A stretch of 64,000 bases of DNA from Pholis gunnellus (GCA_910591455.2 OU342816.1:14140638-14204637), one strand, 5' to 3'. Shown: positions 24,887-37,901, counted from the stretch's first letter. Notes: generated by a model from the sequence alone, not told the origin. Numbers and translations are program-made.

Positions 24887-26462
24887 AATGCAAAAAAAAC
24901 ATCGTTTTTTGTTAGGCTGGGTGGCTGTTGGCAAGCCATTTTCACTGACAGGTGTTGAAAAGTCTCTCTCTGTGGGTGCACAGCCCAGCCTCTCCCAGCA
25001 TTTCTGAAGAAGTGCCCTTTAAATTTATTGTAGCATTTGTTAAACAGTTCACAGCGAAAACAGAGATAACATCCAGTGCAGGGAATCTAAGAAGCAACAG
25101 CGGTTCTATTGTAGGCCATTGGCCCCTGCCCCTCTCGGAGCCTGCTCATAAAAAATGACTCTCCCGGCATATTGCTAACCTTCTTACGGGTATCTCATTT
25201 TTTGTAAAGGCCCACCTCAGCCAATATTAATCATAACTGCAGGTTATGTGATCAAACACATTTGTTTTTTTTCTCATTAAGAAGGTAAAGTGAAATGCAA
25301 CAGTTCAAATTAATTGTCTTTGGTGTCACTACAACTGCAAAGATGAGGTACATCAATAATTAAAGTGAAAATGCGATGGTGAGAGGAGCATAATTCTAAC
25401 GGCAAGAGACAACTGTATCATTGCCTGACGCAGAGGAAAACAGGCTAATCCACAGGCGGTGTGGGGAAAGCTTTTCCTCGAGCAGCCTGATTCGGTTTAA
25501 GGTGATTAATGCATGCAAAATATAAGACGATGGATTAAGAGAGCTGTCAAGCTAAATAACAGGCAAGCCCGGGACAGAGACAAGAACAAGTGGGGTAGAA
25601 AGACTTAATTTACATCACACATGAATTAACTCTGGGCCGCTGGTTTTAAGTGATTCAAGTATAGTGTGCATATACTAAGCAGAACATTAGAGTCAGAGGT
25701 GTCTGACAGATGCCCTGCGAGTGTTTATAGGGAGAAGATCAAGTTTATTAAATGGGATGGAAGTCTCAGATGAAGAAGTGGGCTGTTTGCTCCTCTTTAT
25801 ACGACAGTTAAATACCTAGTCAATATGTATGAGGCGTATTATTGACTTGTTCGATATCGCTTGAACTTTAAAGTGCCTGTGCGAAAAGAAATGAGTTTGT
25901 CGTCAACACAAAACAAGCACCCACAGATATTGTTCTGACACGGTGAGGCTTGTTTATCGTGAAGGGGCTCATTTACCCAAGAATGAGGAGATCCATCACT
26001 ATCTGCATCCAAATAATTCACCCCGTAAGGGATATTGTGACACCCAGACAGAGAGTGTGTGTCTAACAGCGGAAAGTGTCCAGAGGTTTTCACTGCAAGT
26101 GCACATGTAACACCCAAAGTACTATGTGCAGAGCTGCATGTGCGTCCACTGTCTGAACGCGTGTCCTCATCCACGTCCATTCATCCATGTCAAACCCACT
26201 CCCAGGGTTTGGGTTTGGGTTTCTGACCCAGCCATGCTTCGCCTGTCCACCAGGTGCCCTCGGTGGGCTCCACTGCCCTGTACACCTGCTGCTCCTCCAC
26301 TCATCATCAGCCCTCCCTGCAGCCTGCCTCAGCAGCTGCACCTCATTACCTCATTAATGTCTTCTTCTTTCGGCTTTCGGGGGAGGAGGGGGGAGATATG
26401 TGTTTTGGTGTGGGAGGAAAACGGCGAACGTGAATGAAACCCACGTGAACGCAGGGGTTTTG

Positions 26463-26590
26463 CTGCTTTGCTACTTTTTCCCCCCTGTTCTCTCTCGTCT
26501 TTTCTTACTGCCGCTTTTATGTTGAAAGGCGTGACTGCTCGCTCGCTCGGCTTGCAGATGTGCTCAGCTTGTCAGTCTTGACAGATCTTG
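26463..26590 (+). repeat. Dispersed repeat family B, copy 1
   Basis: Shared block beginning GCTTTGCTAC, then CTTACTGCCGCTTTTAT, GTGACTGCTCGCTCG, CTTGCAGATGTGCTCAGCTT and GTCAGTCTTGACAGAT. It matches 29252-29350 in the same orientation and 38005-38130 in reverse complement. It is short and has no ORF; I do not recognise the family. Confidence 0.85.
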
Positions 26591-27058
26591 AGCCCATAGG
26601 ATTGTCTTGTGTCTCATCCCACGGAGAAGAATCAAGAGAATGCAACGTCCTTAATGATGACCGATCTGATCACTGTGTGTGTGGTTCCTAAGATGGCATA
26701 GGAGCAAGGAGACATGAAGTAAGTGACATGGGATGAACCCAAACTCTCCCAACTGAAATATTATGTAATTCGTCAATAACAAAATGTGATAAAGCAAATC
26801 CCTACAGATAAGAAAAAAACAATTGCAACATGAACCTGACATGCAGGAATTTAACAAGCATCAAACAAACATGCATCGTGGTGGGCAAGAAAGTTCTAAA
26901 ATTCAAAGTGTTGCTCTTCTTCCCCCCCCCCTGGAGCAGCAGGTGAATCTCGGCCAGCAGCTGAAGCTTGTCAACAGGCTGTCATGGAGGCTGACTGTGA
27001 GACGGTAACTCACCTTGCGCACACTTCAAAATAGCCCCACTCCTTCACTCCATCTCTG

Positions 27059-27085
27059 CCTCCTCCTCCTCCTCCTCCTCCTCCT
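27059..27085 (+). repeat. (CCT)n trinucleotide array
   Basis: About nine CCT units, no coding context. Confidence 0.9.
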
Positions 27086-29251
27086 TTAGTTCCGCCTCAC
27101 CGAATGGCTGGTCCGACGTGCCCTCTATAATGTAGGCACCGCGCCAAGTTGCAAACGCATTGTGAAACGTCCCCCAAGGTGCTGATCTGAGTCTGGCTGA
27201 CAAGGGCGTCCAGGCTATTTACAAAAGAAGATATTGCTATTCAGTTCCCTGGTGTCAGTGTTTGCGGGACATTTATGGGTTTTTCCTGACTCTGTTTACT
27301 TTCTCTTCAGGAGATGATGGCAGCCCAGAGAGAAGGTTAAAGTATTTGTTTCCGTCTGCATGTCACTGTGTCTTAAGTGGTTAACTTGTGCCCTCTCAGT
27401 TGGAAGGTTATATAGTTGATTCTCAGGCCTTTTTTTCTTTCTCTCTCTGCATGTTGCATATTTGCTTGAACATCATTTTCCCCTTTAGTTTCTGCCCCAC
27501 AGTCCAACACATTCAAGTCAGGTGGACAAGATTGTCTGACTGCTCATGTCTTTTGTGCTGTCTGACATTGTTGTACGCTGCCGCATTACCAGATCTCAGC
27601 AATTGCATTGATCAGTACAAGGCATATCCCTAGGAATAAAACCGCCTAAATTAACATACATGAATCAAGAATAGCTCCTCAACCAAAAGGCTTATTTGCA
27701 TATTTCTGAACTCCTTTGAAACTAAGAAATATGAATCCATTGTAAGTGACCCGATATCTATTACCATTCCAGAGTTTCCCCACGAAGGACAAAATAAGAT
27801 TTTTATCCTCGCCTAGTATATTATCAAAATGATAAAGGCAGAATCATCATTAAAACCAAGTTTGATGATGATGCAAACAAAGGTAAACGAGGAGCGTAGC
27901 ATATGTGCGTTCCGCCTGGCATATGGAATTTACATAGAAACGCTATCATTAAGGATTTAAGATGGGATATACAAACCCATGAAATCAGAGGAATGCAAGC
28001 ATCGGCTTTATTACACATCTGATATATTCAGAAACCATTTCTTTAAATTTTGTTTTTTGAAGCTGTTATAAGAAACACAACTGAATAGATTACATGACAA
28101 TTATTTCTCGTCTAGTAGGACAAAAGGCTCGAAGATGTTCAAATCAGGCTGTAAACAATTTCAAATAGCCTCCCCCAACTTGTACAAGTTTGGTGTCATC
28201 AAGATAGTGCTGTCCCAGTCGTATTTATACTATTTCAAGCCCTTGCAGCCTCTGACACTCAACCATTTACCAGTCAGTTAAGTCCCTGAGGGTTCAGCTT
28301 TTAGGGCCTTGGGGGGGAATATTGGGATTTGGCTTGACTTCCCAGCAGACCCAATTTTACTGTAGAACAGTCTGCAACTAAAACCTGCTGTTTTTGGTGA
28401 ACAAAACATATGCCTTGGTGAAATATTTTGACAAGCGCATGGATTTGTGTCAGTGACAGTAAAAGGTGAAGTTTGTCTGCTTCGTTGTCTGCATGTGTTT
28501 CGAGTCTTTATGTGCATTAAAAAGCTCTGATGTTTTAGTTTCCAGAGACGCCAATCATGTTATTGTAAACTGACAAAAAAATGATCCCAGATCGTTTGAA
28601 CACAACTCGCTCTTGTATTTACTAAGGTTATATTTGTACTTTGTAATATAAGTGCAATTAATAGTTTGTAATAAGACATAATTTGGACAGTTGGTTTACG
28701 CATTCTGAAAGCTGAAAACTCCATGTTATCACAGCAATGAAATTCTGTTATCTTCTATAAATTAATTATTTGCTATAGAATAATTTGTGTTCATTTCTCA
28801 GACTTCAGAAGGCTAAGTATTTTTGACATTTACTTGTGGTACTATGATGATTCACAGCTGTCTGTTACATAGCCACATTTTTAAAGGACATTTCTCAAAC
28901 TTGGCAGTAACTCAAATCCCCAGGGAGTCTCTGGCTGTGCCCTGTGGATGGCAATGGTCAAAGTCATCATTAAAGTATTTAATGACGGTCCTCAGGAAAC
29001 CATTATCATTTGGGGAGCAATTCATTAAAAATTAATCTCTTCCTTCAACTCCTTATTATCACCACCAAGGTTCATTATGGTGTTGGGTAGCACTGGGAGC
29101 TGGCCCAAACCGCAGCCCTCACTGCAAGAAAAGGGGCTAACCTGATGAGATATGAAATGAGCCCTTACAAACACTGAAGGGAAGCTGAGTTCAAATGAAA
29201 GATCGAGTGCCTTAAATGTCTTAAAAGCAACAACAGTCTCGACATATTTTT

Positions 29252-29350
29252 TCTTTTCTCTCTGGCCTTCTCTCACTGCTGTTTTTATGTTTGAAAGGCG
29301 CGACTGCTCGCTCAGCTTGCAGATGTGCTTGTCAGTCTTGACAGATTTCG
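29252..29350 (+). repeat. Dispersed repeat family B, copy 2
   Basis: Carries CTCACTGCTGTTTTTATG, GAAAGGCGCGACTGCTCGCT, CAGCTTGCAGATGTGCTTG and TCAGTCTTGACAGATTT. Shorter than copy 1, lacking the internal CAGCTTG-type repeat after GTGCT. It lies 100 bp from the 3' end of the L2/CR1 LINE, but its shared right edge (GACAGATTT) is outside the LINE. Confidence 0.8.
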
Positions 29351-29449
29351 TTCCCTAACTAGCCAGGTATATTCTATCGTCTCGGCACATGATCACATTG
29401 AATCTTTATCGATCAACATACATACCAACAATCATCATTGCATACCTGT

Positions 29450-31560
29450 ATATGATAATAATACCATACTTTATTTATGTAGCACTTTCCAAAACAAAGG
29501 TTAAAGTGCTTTGCAATGTATGAATGGCAGACAAACAATGCTAACATTTAAAATAGTTTAAAAGTTATATAACATCGAGAAAAGGAACTACATATGAGAA
29601 AAAGAACAATAAGTAAAATATAATAAAATGATCAATATAATCAAATATGAAAGTCAAGAGAATGCCTTTGTATACAGATACAAGTTAAAAATGCAGGCCA
29701 AAAACCCTGTGAAAGCACTCTTATACAGATATGATTTTAAGAGATTTAAAAGAGGTTGAGGAGTTTGCCAATCTGATTTCTACAGGAACGTTATTCCAGA
29801 GAGTGGGGGCCCACAAACACAAAGGCCTGGTCCCCCTTGGTCTTCAGCCTAGATTGCGGAATGGCTACCATAGCCTTGGCTGAGTACCTCGGGTTTCAGA
29901 AGATCGGAGATGTACTTAGGTGAGAGTACAGAACTTAAAAGTTTTCAATAATATCTTAAACTCAATTCTCGAATTGAAGATAACCTAATAGGAGTAAAGT
30001 GCTCTCTTCTTTTTGGTTTTGGTGGGGAGTCTGGCTGTTGCATTTTGGACAAGCTGTAAGTTGTGTAAACTCTGTTGAGTCAGACGTATAAAAAGAGTTG
30101 AAATAATCCCAACGAGAGGAAATAAAACCATGCATGACCATCTCTAGATTTCTACCTGATAGAATTGAAGTGATCTTGGAAAGTATCCTGAGCTGCAGAC
30201 TTTAAAGAATTTTATAGTTTTTAACTATTTTTTTGGGGACAGAGAGCCCAGCTGTTTGGCGGTATAATCATTAGCTGTACCAGGGCTAATAATAATGACC
30301 TCAATCTTGTACAACATTTAGCTGCAGGAAGTTCTGGGCCTTCCAGCGTTTGAGGTCAAGAATGAAGATGTTGAGTGTATTTGATTAAAATCCTAATGGT
30401 TAAAAGAGAGGTACAATTGAGTGTCATCTGCGTAGGAATGATAGCTCACATTATGCCCAGGAGTAAGAATGTAGATAGAAAACAAGAGTGATCCAAGGAC
30501 CGCAGCCTGGGGTTTCCACCAGGTCACCTTCCAAGAGGACGGCCGGGAGTTACCAATGGCTGCACTAAAAGATCCATCTTGTAAGTAGGATACTGAACCA
30601 GAGATGCCACCCAATGTTTGAGATGTTCCAATAAATTAGAATGGTCAACAGTATCAAATGCAGCACTTAGATCTAACAGAATTAAAACAAGGTTTTTTTC
30701 CCCAGCATCAGCTACAACAAGCAAGTCATTCATCACTTCAAGGAATGCAGCTTCTGTACTGTTGTTAATCCTTAAAGCAGACTGAAATGTCTTTCTGTTT
30801 TATAAAGCAATCAATTGTGGAGTAACCACTTTTATCTAGAACTTTAGAAAGAAATGGCAGTTTGGAAATTGGTCTGAAATCATTCAGGAAGTCATGATCT
30901 GAAGAGATTTTAAAATAAGTAGCGACAGAACCAGTCAATATGACGTGGAGACGATGGAGCGAAAATGGGGACTGGATGCTCACTTCTTTCCGAAATCTAA
31001 AAGGATGTCGAGAGCAGACAAAGAGGGCTTCATTTTGTTAATCTACTCAGTGAGAGAGTCAATAGATATTATGTCAAAGGGCTCAAAGAAGGCAGTAGTT
31101 TTAAAACAAATTGTTGCGTCCTGAGCAGAAGGGAATGTCCATTCTGACGCTGAAGTCTTTATTGACAAAGACGGTTCAAAATTCTTCACATTTCCCAGGG
31201 GAGGAGTCCATACTGACAGTCGGTGGAGCCTCTGTAGCACGATTAATTACATTGAACCAAACCCTTGAGTTGCGTTGGTTCTTTTCAATAAGGTCTGAAC
31301 AATAGCGAGCTCTGGCATTTTCAATCTCTGTGTTAAGATTTCTCATAAAACCTCTCAAAATGTCAAAGTACACTGTTAGTGCACTTCCGCTCTGCACTAC
31401 AGTCCCTCTTTAGTGCATGTATGCCGTCAATTTTCCATGGCTTGAAAACCTTCGAGGGTTTTTGCTGCTCACCTGGTGCAATATGAACCAGGATCTGGCC
31501 ACAAGTTGTCGTAAAAATAATTTAGGGCAGTACCAGCCTCTTGATTTGAGCCGATGTCAA
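29450..31560 (-). mobile_element. Decayed LINE of the L2/CR1 group, minus strand
   Basis: Minus-strand translations, broken by frameshifts and stops, line up in the order expected for an L2/CR1-type ORF2. From about 31470 to 31176 is the linker between endonuclease and reverse transcriptase (PWKIDGIHALKRD, then ARARYCSDLIEKNQRNSR). Next come LNDFRPISKLPFLSKVLDK (near 30860-30890), LLDLSAAFDTVDH (near 30640-30680), a damaged PQ-x-VLG-LLFSIY block, and the catalytic YADD at 30434-30423. AQNFLQLN follows at 30340-30311. The low-coordinate end, near 29450-29510, reads as a LINE 3' tail with the ATAAATAAAG pattern. The 5' end is unclear and the element is truncated. It cannot encode a working protein. 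Confidence 0.85.
30393..31470 (-). pseudogene. Reverse transcriptase pseudogene (ORF2 relic) of the L2/CR1-type LINE
   Basis: At least four open segments in different frames (31397-31176, 30983-30765, 30736-30524, 30614-30393) carry consecutive RT blocks, with stops and frameshifts between them. Both motifs contributing catalytic aspartates are recognisable: LLDLSAAFDTVDH and SYADDTQLYLS. Family assignment rests on the F-D-T-V-D-H and Y-A-D-D-T-Q-L-Y wording typical of fish L2/CR1/Rex elements. I cannot separate these clades by eye. Confidence 0.8.
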
Positions 31561-34069
31561 CTGAGGAAGACATTTTGCCACAGAGGAAGTATTAAAAGTG
31601 CGAGAGCATACAGGGTTTGGTTTATTATCTGACCAATTCCTTTGGACCACCGATCGGTTTGCAGTTTCCCAGCAAGACACAGGATTGACAGAGTGTTGTG
31701 ATTATGGGACAAATATTGACATGTTGGCTCGGATTGTTGCGATACAATTATGCTGTCACCATGAAGCAATATAATGAGCAACTGCATGTAATAAATGAAT
31801 TCCAAAACACAAAACTATCAACTCTCAGCTGTCACCTACTTGGATTAAATTAATGAGATGACAACTGTATCAGACTTGGACTAATGATTCCTTCTGTACG
31901 GTGTGATGTTATTAGGCTTGAAGTGATTACCATTGGAAGCTCATCTTTGACTCCTCAGTGACAAGTGTGCCATAACTACGACACTTGCATGATTTTCAAG
32001 TTGTACTTCTCTCTTTACTTGAATATTGTCTTGCTCATTGAAAATGGGTCAACTCGTTCTTCCGCTGCATAAAATCCAGCCATTTTAAAATCCTTTCAAA
32101 ATGGATGATAAACATGCCCCTGTAACCACACTAGTCCTTTCCACTAGATTTTTTTTTAATAGGTCAATTCTAGCTCTCATCTTTAAGATTTGAACACACC
32201 TAATCCTAATGCAGAGTACTTCCCTGCAGTCTTAAAAGAGTTTCAAATACTGTTATTTCTGGCCCAACATGACAAACTAAAAGTTGTCACATTGATGACT
32301 TTTATGCACTCAACCTTTTTAATAGTTTCTTCGATAAGGCAACATTTCAGTAAGACAAAAGCATATCCTCCACCCAGATGAGACTGATATAAGTCAATTG
32401 CAGCGCCGTAAAAGAAAATGTACTGTAAATGCGAGTTATACGATTTGCATACACTCGTAACACAAGAATGCACTTCCTTTACTAAAAGCTAGAAGTACAA
32501 TAAGTACATCAAAACCGTTGTAATGCCACTGATTGCTCCGATGTGAATAATTAGTGTGATTGCATTTACTTGGCAATTTTCTAGTTGATAATTTGCACTT
32601 ATGGCGCAGCATGATCCTGGGGGGTGACAGGGGGGCCTTCGGGGGGAGAGAGGCTGCCTCTCTGAAAACCTGTTGCTTGTGTTGTGGCCTGCTTTATCTC
32701 AATGTCTACTTCTGCCCTTCGTTTTCCCTCTTTTGAAACTTTCTTTTTTTCTTTCATTCAATACCCCGATGAAATCCACAGATGGCCAAATCTACCATCT
32801 GGAGTTAATTGTAGAGTCGAAGACTCTGAGCGAGGACATTATAGAATAAACGCAACATGAACACCAGCCGTTGTTTCTTTCTGTAAGCGCTGATGAAGAA
32901 ATAAATGCACATCCTCTATCCGTGTCCTCACTGCATCTCTCCTGCTCTTCTGCTTCGATCTCTTTGACAGACAGTTATACAAACAACAAACGGCAACAAT
33001 CCATATTTCCTGACAGCGAAGTCGGTCCCACTCTTTGTCTCAAATCATTACACTGGAGCCTCACAACGTTGAAGGTCAAAGTTTAATCAGATTAAGGAGG
33101 ACGGATGAATTTGTGACAGGACATGAATCTCAAAATGAATTGCAGTGTGACCGCAGTCGACTATTCTAAACACCTATCCTACTTTTTTGCTGTATAGTTT
33201 TTAGATTTATGATGAGCAGCACCTGAAGCTGGGTTTTACTGAACTGACTCTTAAAACTTCTGCTCTATGGGGAAGTGAGAACCAAAAAGACGCCTCTATA
33301 CCAGACACCAGGTTAGTTAGCGTATGGGTTTAGTGTTCATTTAACTTTCCAGTTGAGTTGACCACAGGAGCAATAGGAGGGGGACCAGAGGTGCAAACAA
33401 GAGGAGACATGGGCGTTGACTTTGGGCAAAAAAATAAAGCATGGAAGGGTTCTTTAAGGCCACAGACATACTTTTGTTTAAATCGTTTTAAATACAAAAG
33501 GACACTTTGGCACTAAACACAAGGTAACATCAATTATAAAAAATACTTGAATACCTGTTAGCACATAGGTCACAGTAATGCATTATATAGGTGTTTAGCA
33601 ATTAGCAAAGTCATGTGCTACTGAATATGATAACATGTAATGACATGTATTAACATGAGGATTAAAGATTTACGTGACCGACTTCTAATTTGCAACTGGA
33701 TCGATTAGACGGCATACAATGACCCCTCACAGTTTAGTTTGATAAATGTTCCTATTTTGATTTTAAATTGTTTTTATATTTTATCATTTAATTTGCCAAT
33801 TCAAAGTGATTCCAAATATAATTTTGACCACCATGAAGCATAAATACCAGGAAGCAATAAAAGTGTTAAGTGCAAATTGATACTCAGACAGAAATGGCTT
33901 TTTGGACCTGACGCTGTTATATAACCAATTTTCTATTCTGTCAATGGGAGGAAAAAAGGGAAGAGGATATGGGCAAATTAAATAGAAAAGCAGGTATGAA
34001 CAGGAAGTTATATATAAATATATAAGTCAGTGTGTCGGCTCTATGACTGCCTGCTGTGTTGCAAGACGT

Positions 34070-34084
34070 CCTCTAGGTGGCGGT
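34070..34084 (+). promoter_or_regulatory. CTCF-like core motif
   Basis: CCTCTAGGTGGCGGT fits the CTCF core at 14 of 15 positions; it is outside repeat A. Confidence 0.35.
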
Positions 34085-34978
34085 GCAGGATAAGCAGTTG
34101 TTTTTTGTTTTGTTTGATATTGTTGTTTTTCTTCAACTGTAAAGAACGTAGAATTCAGATTATTTTGTCAAACTATTAATTTATAGTTCAAATCAATGCT
34201 CATTGATCTAAAGTTGATAATCCCAGCAGAGAGACAGTCAGTGCCATATGCACAACAATGTACCTGAAGAATAAACAAAACAAAAACAACAACAATTCTC
34301 CCCAAAGACAAACAAACAAATCGAGCATCTCCATATCTGATCACTTAAATCGTAGCTTAATCAGGCTTGGAAAAAAGGTATTATCAATAATCCGTGTTAC
34401 TCTTGTCATCTGTTTGGGGAAACAAATGATGACAGAGGCAAAAAGGAGATGTTAAGTAGGGACACCGAAGGTTAATATTAGGGTAAAAATGAACTGATAT
34501 TACTATAAAACTTCCCCAGTTGGTGACTTTTATTCAGACAGTTATTTTTCATATAAATATTTGAGAAAAGAACCTTCAAAGATATGTATTGTTTAAGATA
34601 TATATATATATTTTTAATAAAGGTAAAACTTATATACTTAACTTATAGATACCTTAACCTTTTCATTTGATATTTGAATAGGCACATTATGCATTATCTT
34701 ATTATCTTATCTAAACACAATGTGGTAAAATAAACACCTGAAAGTGTATTTGGGATGTTTTCTGTCCACTAGTCTGAAAGAAAACAATAAAAAAGCCCCA
34801 AATCTAAAAATAGATCAGTACATGAAGAAGCCAGACGTTTGCCTGGTGTGTCCCAACATAAAGACTGCTACACAATGTACTACATATAGACTAAAGAAAA
34901 CATAGTGTGCTGTGTCATGATGTTCCCTCATCATCCCACATTGCAGCGTTGTGCATTCATCGCAGTAGCCTTGAGGTC

Positions 34979-34993
34979 GCACTAGGGGGAGCT
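34979..34993 (+). promoter_or_regulatory. Weaker CTCF-like motif
   Basis: GCACTAGGGGGAGCT fits at 13 of 15 positions, 0.9 kb from the site at 34070 and in the same orientation. Confidence 0.25.
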
Positions 34994-35669
34994 GCAGTAT
35001 AATGTCTGTGTCGCAGCTTCAAAGCCGCAGCACTGACTGTGGATGAAACAGGAACGTCAGCTGCGTGAGAGTTGGTCTTTTAAAGAATACGGAGAAGGGG
35101 TGGGTGGTGTTCTTGATCCTGAGGACTTAATTTTCCAGTTAATGAGTTAATTATGTTTGCAGTAGATAAATGTTACATCATCCGGATTAAACAAAATGTG
35201 AAGCAGCGAATGTTGAAAGAGACACACATGGTAATGGGGGAGAGAGGCCGTTTAGCACAATTATGCTCCCAATTATATGTCAGGCACCCATTATGCACTT
35301 CACCTGGACTTGGGTCTCTGGGCCTTTATTTAACAATGCCACAGACAAACAGAAGTATTCATTAAATGTACTGAGCAAAGTGTGCATCTTTTTGTGATTT
35401 CTTGAGCAGTGAGACTTGTTGTAAACAAACCCCAGGCTAGGCAAACTGTTAATGTATTACCAAAACTCTCCTTTGTTACCATCAATCACAGTTGACCAAC
35501 TACTAGGTTGACCTATAACCTGGACTTCAACCATCGGTTTCTTGCTCTGTCAAAATTTGGCCACAATATTGATCAATAAGCGCACATTTTCCCTAAGCGC
35601 AGCTCAGTTTACGCACTATGTACAGCATCTTGTGTTGGGAAGGGGACACGGTAAGAAAATACAGTCCTG

Positions 35670-35815
35670 CAGGGCTCGACAGGAACAGTTGCAGTGGCAA
35701 CCATTTTGAGAAATTGGCAACCGATTCTTGGCCATGTTAAAAAGTGGTTGCCACGGATTGCAACCACTTTTTAACACATAAAAACAGGGACAGCAAACAG
35801 CAAATCACGCACCCT
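35670..35815. mobile_element. hAT-like 5' fragment containing a perfect hairpin (tentative)
   Basis: Starts CAGGGCTCGACAGGAAC, similar to the CAGGGCTCGACA start of fish hAT elements. It carries three GGCAACC/GGTTGCC words and a 17-bp perfect inverted repeat (35735-35751 and 35760-35776). No matching right terminus was seen nearby, so it may be truncated. Confidence 0.4.
35735..35776. repeat. Perfect 17-bp hairpin
   Basis: TGTTAAAAAGTGGTTGC at 35735-35751 and its exact reverse complement at 35760-35776, separated by 8 nt. Confidence 0.9.
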
Positions 35816-36569
35816 AAAATAAATGCATCGGGGATATTTGTTTCATTTATTGAAATATTGCTGTTTCAGTCAGAATCGGAACCAGACGACGCTGATAGGT
35901 GAGAGCTCAGACGTCTGTTTTAGAGACAATGGCAAAGCAAATGACGTTGTTTGTCTGTGGGGTGTAAAGTTATACAAGCATGACATATAACTGTATTTTC
36001 AGTGTCGGCAACCAAAAGCTGAGGCCTGGCCGCCAGCCTCCTGTCCAGCAACTGAAGAAGGCATTCATTCAATCATCCAAATGGGATATGCTCTGCTCCT
36101 CAAGAGATCAAGAGAGCAAAAAGACAGACTGTCTCTTCCTTGGAGATGCAGACTGGAAGCAGAGATAAAAAAATAAAATAATAATAATCTGTTCATAACA
36201 CGCACTGACTTGATTCGCTGTGGTGTCGAGCTGACATGAGCAGCGACGACCTATAGCGTGAGGAGGCAGCAGAGATTGACACCGGTCACTGTTGCCCAAC
36301 GTGATGGTTCCATATGTAGAGGCTGGATCACGCTTGTTGAGGAGAAACAGCCGGAAGGAGACGGATAACTTTCTTGAGCAGCATTTTACTGTTCTTCTCA
36401 CTTGATCAGCTTCTCAACGACAACACTTCCTTGTTCCTAACTCACATGTGAATAAACCAACCAATCACAAGCTGGGAGGACTTGGACTCAGGTAAATGTG
36501 AGGGAAAACCACAGAGGTAGATTCAGCAGATTATACCTGTTCTAAAGTCAATGACGGGACTATTTAAAG

Positions 36570-36585
36570 ATGCAAATATGCAAAT
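36570..36585 (+). promoter_or_regulatory. Two adjacent POU octamer sites
   Basis: ATGCAAATATGCAAAT is two perfect octamers head to tail with no spacer, the recognition word of POU/Oct factors. Confidence 0.35.
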
Positions 36586-37896
36586 AATGAACTGCGTAAA
36601 CACAAGTCACAATTATCTCAAATATATGAATTAACCTCACGTCTGACCTTTGCATAACATTTAACATTCACATTTGTGCTATTCTTGTCAACAATTTTTG
36701 ATAAACGTCAACTCTACTGTAATACTGCCATACATTGACCTTAAAAGGCAAATAATGTGGAAAGGACCCCTTTATCCTCGGGTTACAAAGTCATACATCA
36801 CTCTCATGACAATGAGTCATGTCTAACATGCATGCTACTTGTCTCATGATTTTTTTTCATTTATTTAAGCTACCTACTATAATTTCAGGAGCAGGACCAC
36901 ATCACAACGGTGCCACCTGCATTTCCCTAAACACCCGCCTAACCCACTCCTCCTGTTCCACTCTGGTATTCAGCACCCCTCCCTCCTGCCCCGTTTCTTA
37001 TCTTCCTCTCGCTTCCTCTCTCTTCCTCTCCTCTACCAGAACCCCGGCCCGATGAACCCCCTCAGGACCCTTATCCTGCCCAGGTGCTACGGCGGATTTC
37101 CTGTCGAAGCTTTCCTACAACGCATTTGGCAAAGCGGATGAGCTTTAAGCAGTTCAAGCCTCGCACATCAATGATGTTTCTATTTGTAGCCTTGATGAAA
37201 TTCTATCAATGGCATCTAATTATGACTAAATCTACTCGACTATGATGGAGCAAGTAAGAGAGGCACAAATGAAATAAGGGACACTGTTTTGACATGTACG
37301 ATACAATTAGCCACTTTGGCCATTTTGGCACCCTCAGAAACTGTCTGCATCTGTTGTGCATCTGACTCGTGCACCACTCCCAGATCAAACCAGTCAGAAA
37401 GCAACAGACTTCTATCATATCAAGATACAGTACATTAGCTTAGAAACCAGGACAAGGTGCAACAATAAGTTTGTGCGGATTTCTCCAGTAGAGGTTTCTC
37501 ATAAAACCAACAAAGGCTTATTCAAGTTTCTAATATCCGTTTGACGTTAACATGCTCAAAAGCAAAAACTCAGGTTATTATTTAGGTTATTATCTTCAGG
37601 TTTACAATAGCTCTTTTGTGATAATTGGTTTGCTAATGAGTATAATTAGCTTTTTCTATGATCAGCTACAGAGGCGTTAACGTTCATGGGCAGGCCCTCC
37701 AAATTTGTGTTGAACAGAGAATGAATCAATATAAATAACATCAATCACAATGTCAAAGATATAGCCAAAGGAAAAGCTATCAACAGTTCTTTTAATTAAA
37801 ACAGTAGAAATCACTTATACGACATAAACAAACTATAAAGGGCTTATGAAAAAATGAATGAAGTAATTAAAATCTTATTAGATCTGTTATTTTTGT

Positions 37897-37901
37897 CATA
37901 T

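Larger units (their letters stand above)
18856..29250. other. Intergenic DNA upstream of ncam1
   Basis: No exon could be supported. It contains two copies of dispersed repeat A, one copy of repeat B, a CTC trinucleotide array, and AT-rich DNA. The longest ORF (22614-23174, plus, 186 codons) has no recognisable domain and AT-rich codons, and is probably chance. The block 25300-25830 is free of simple repeats and is a candidate conserved noncoding element. Confidence 0.6.
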
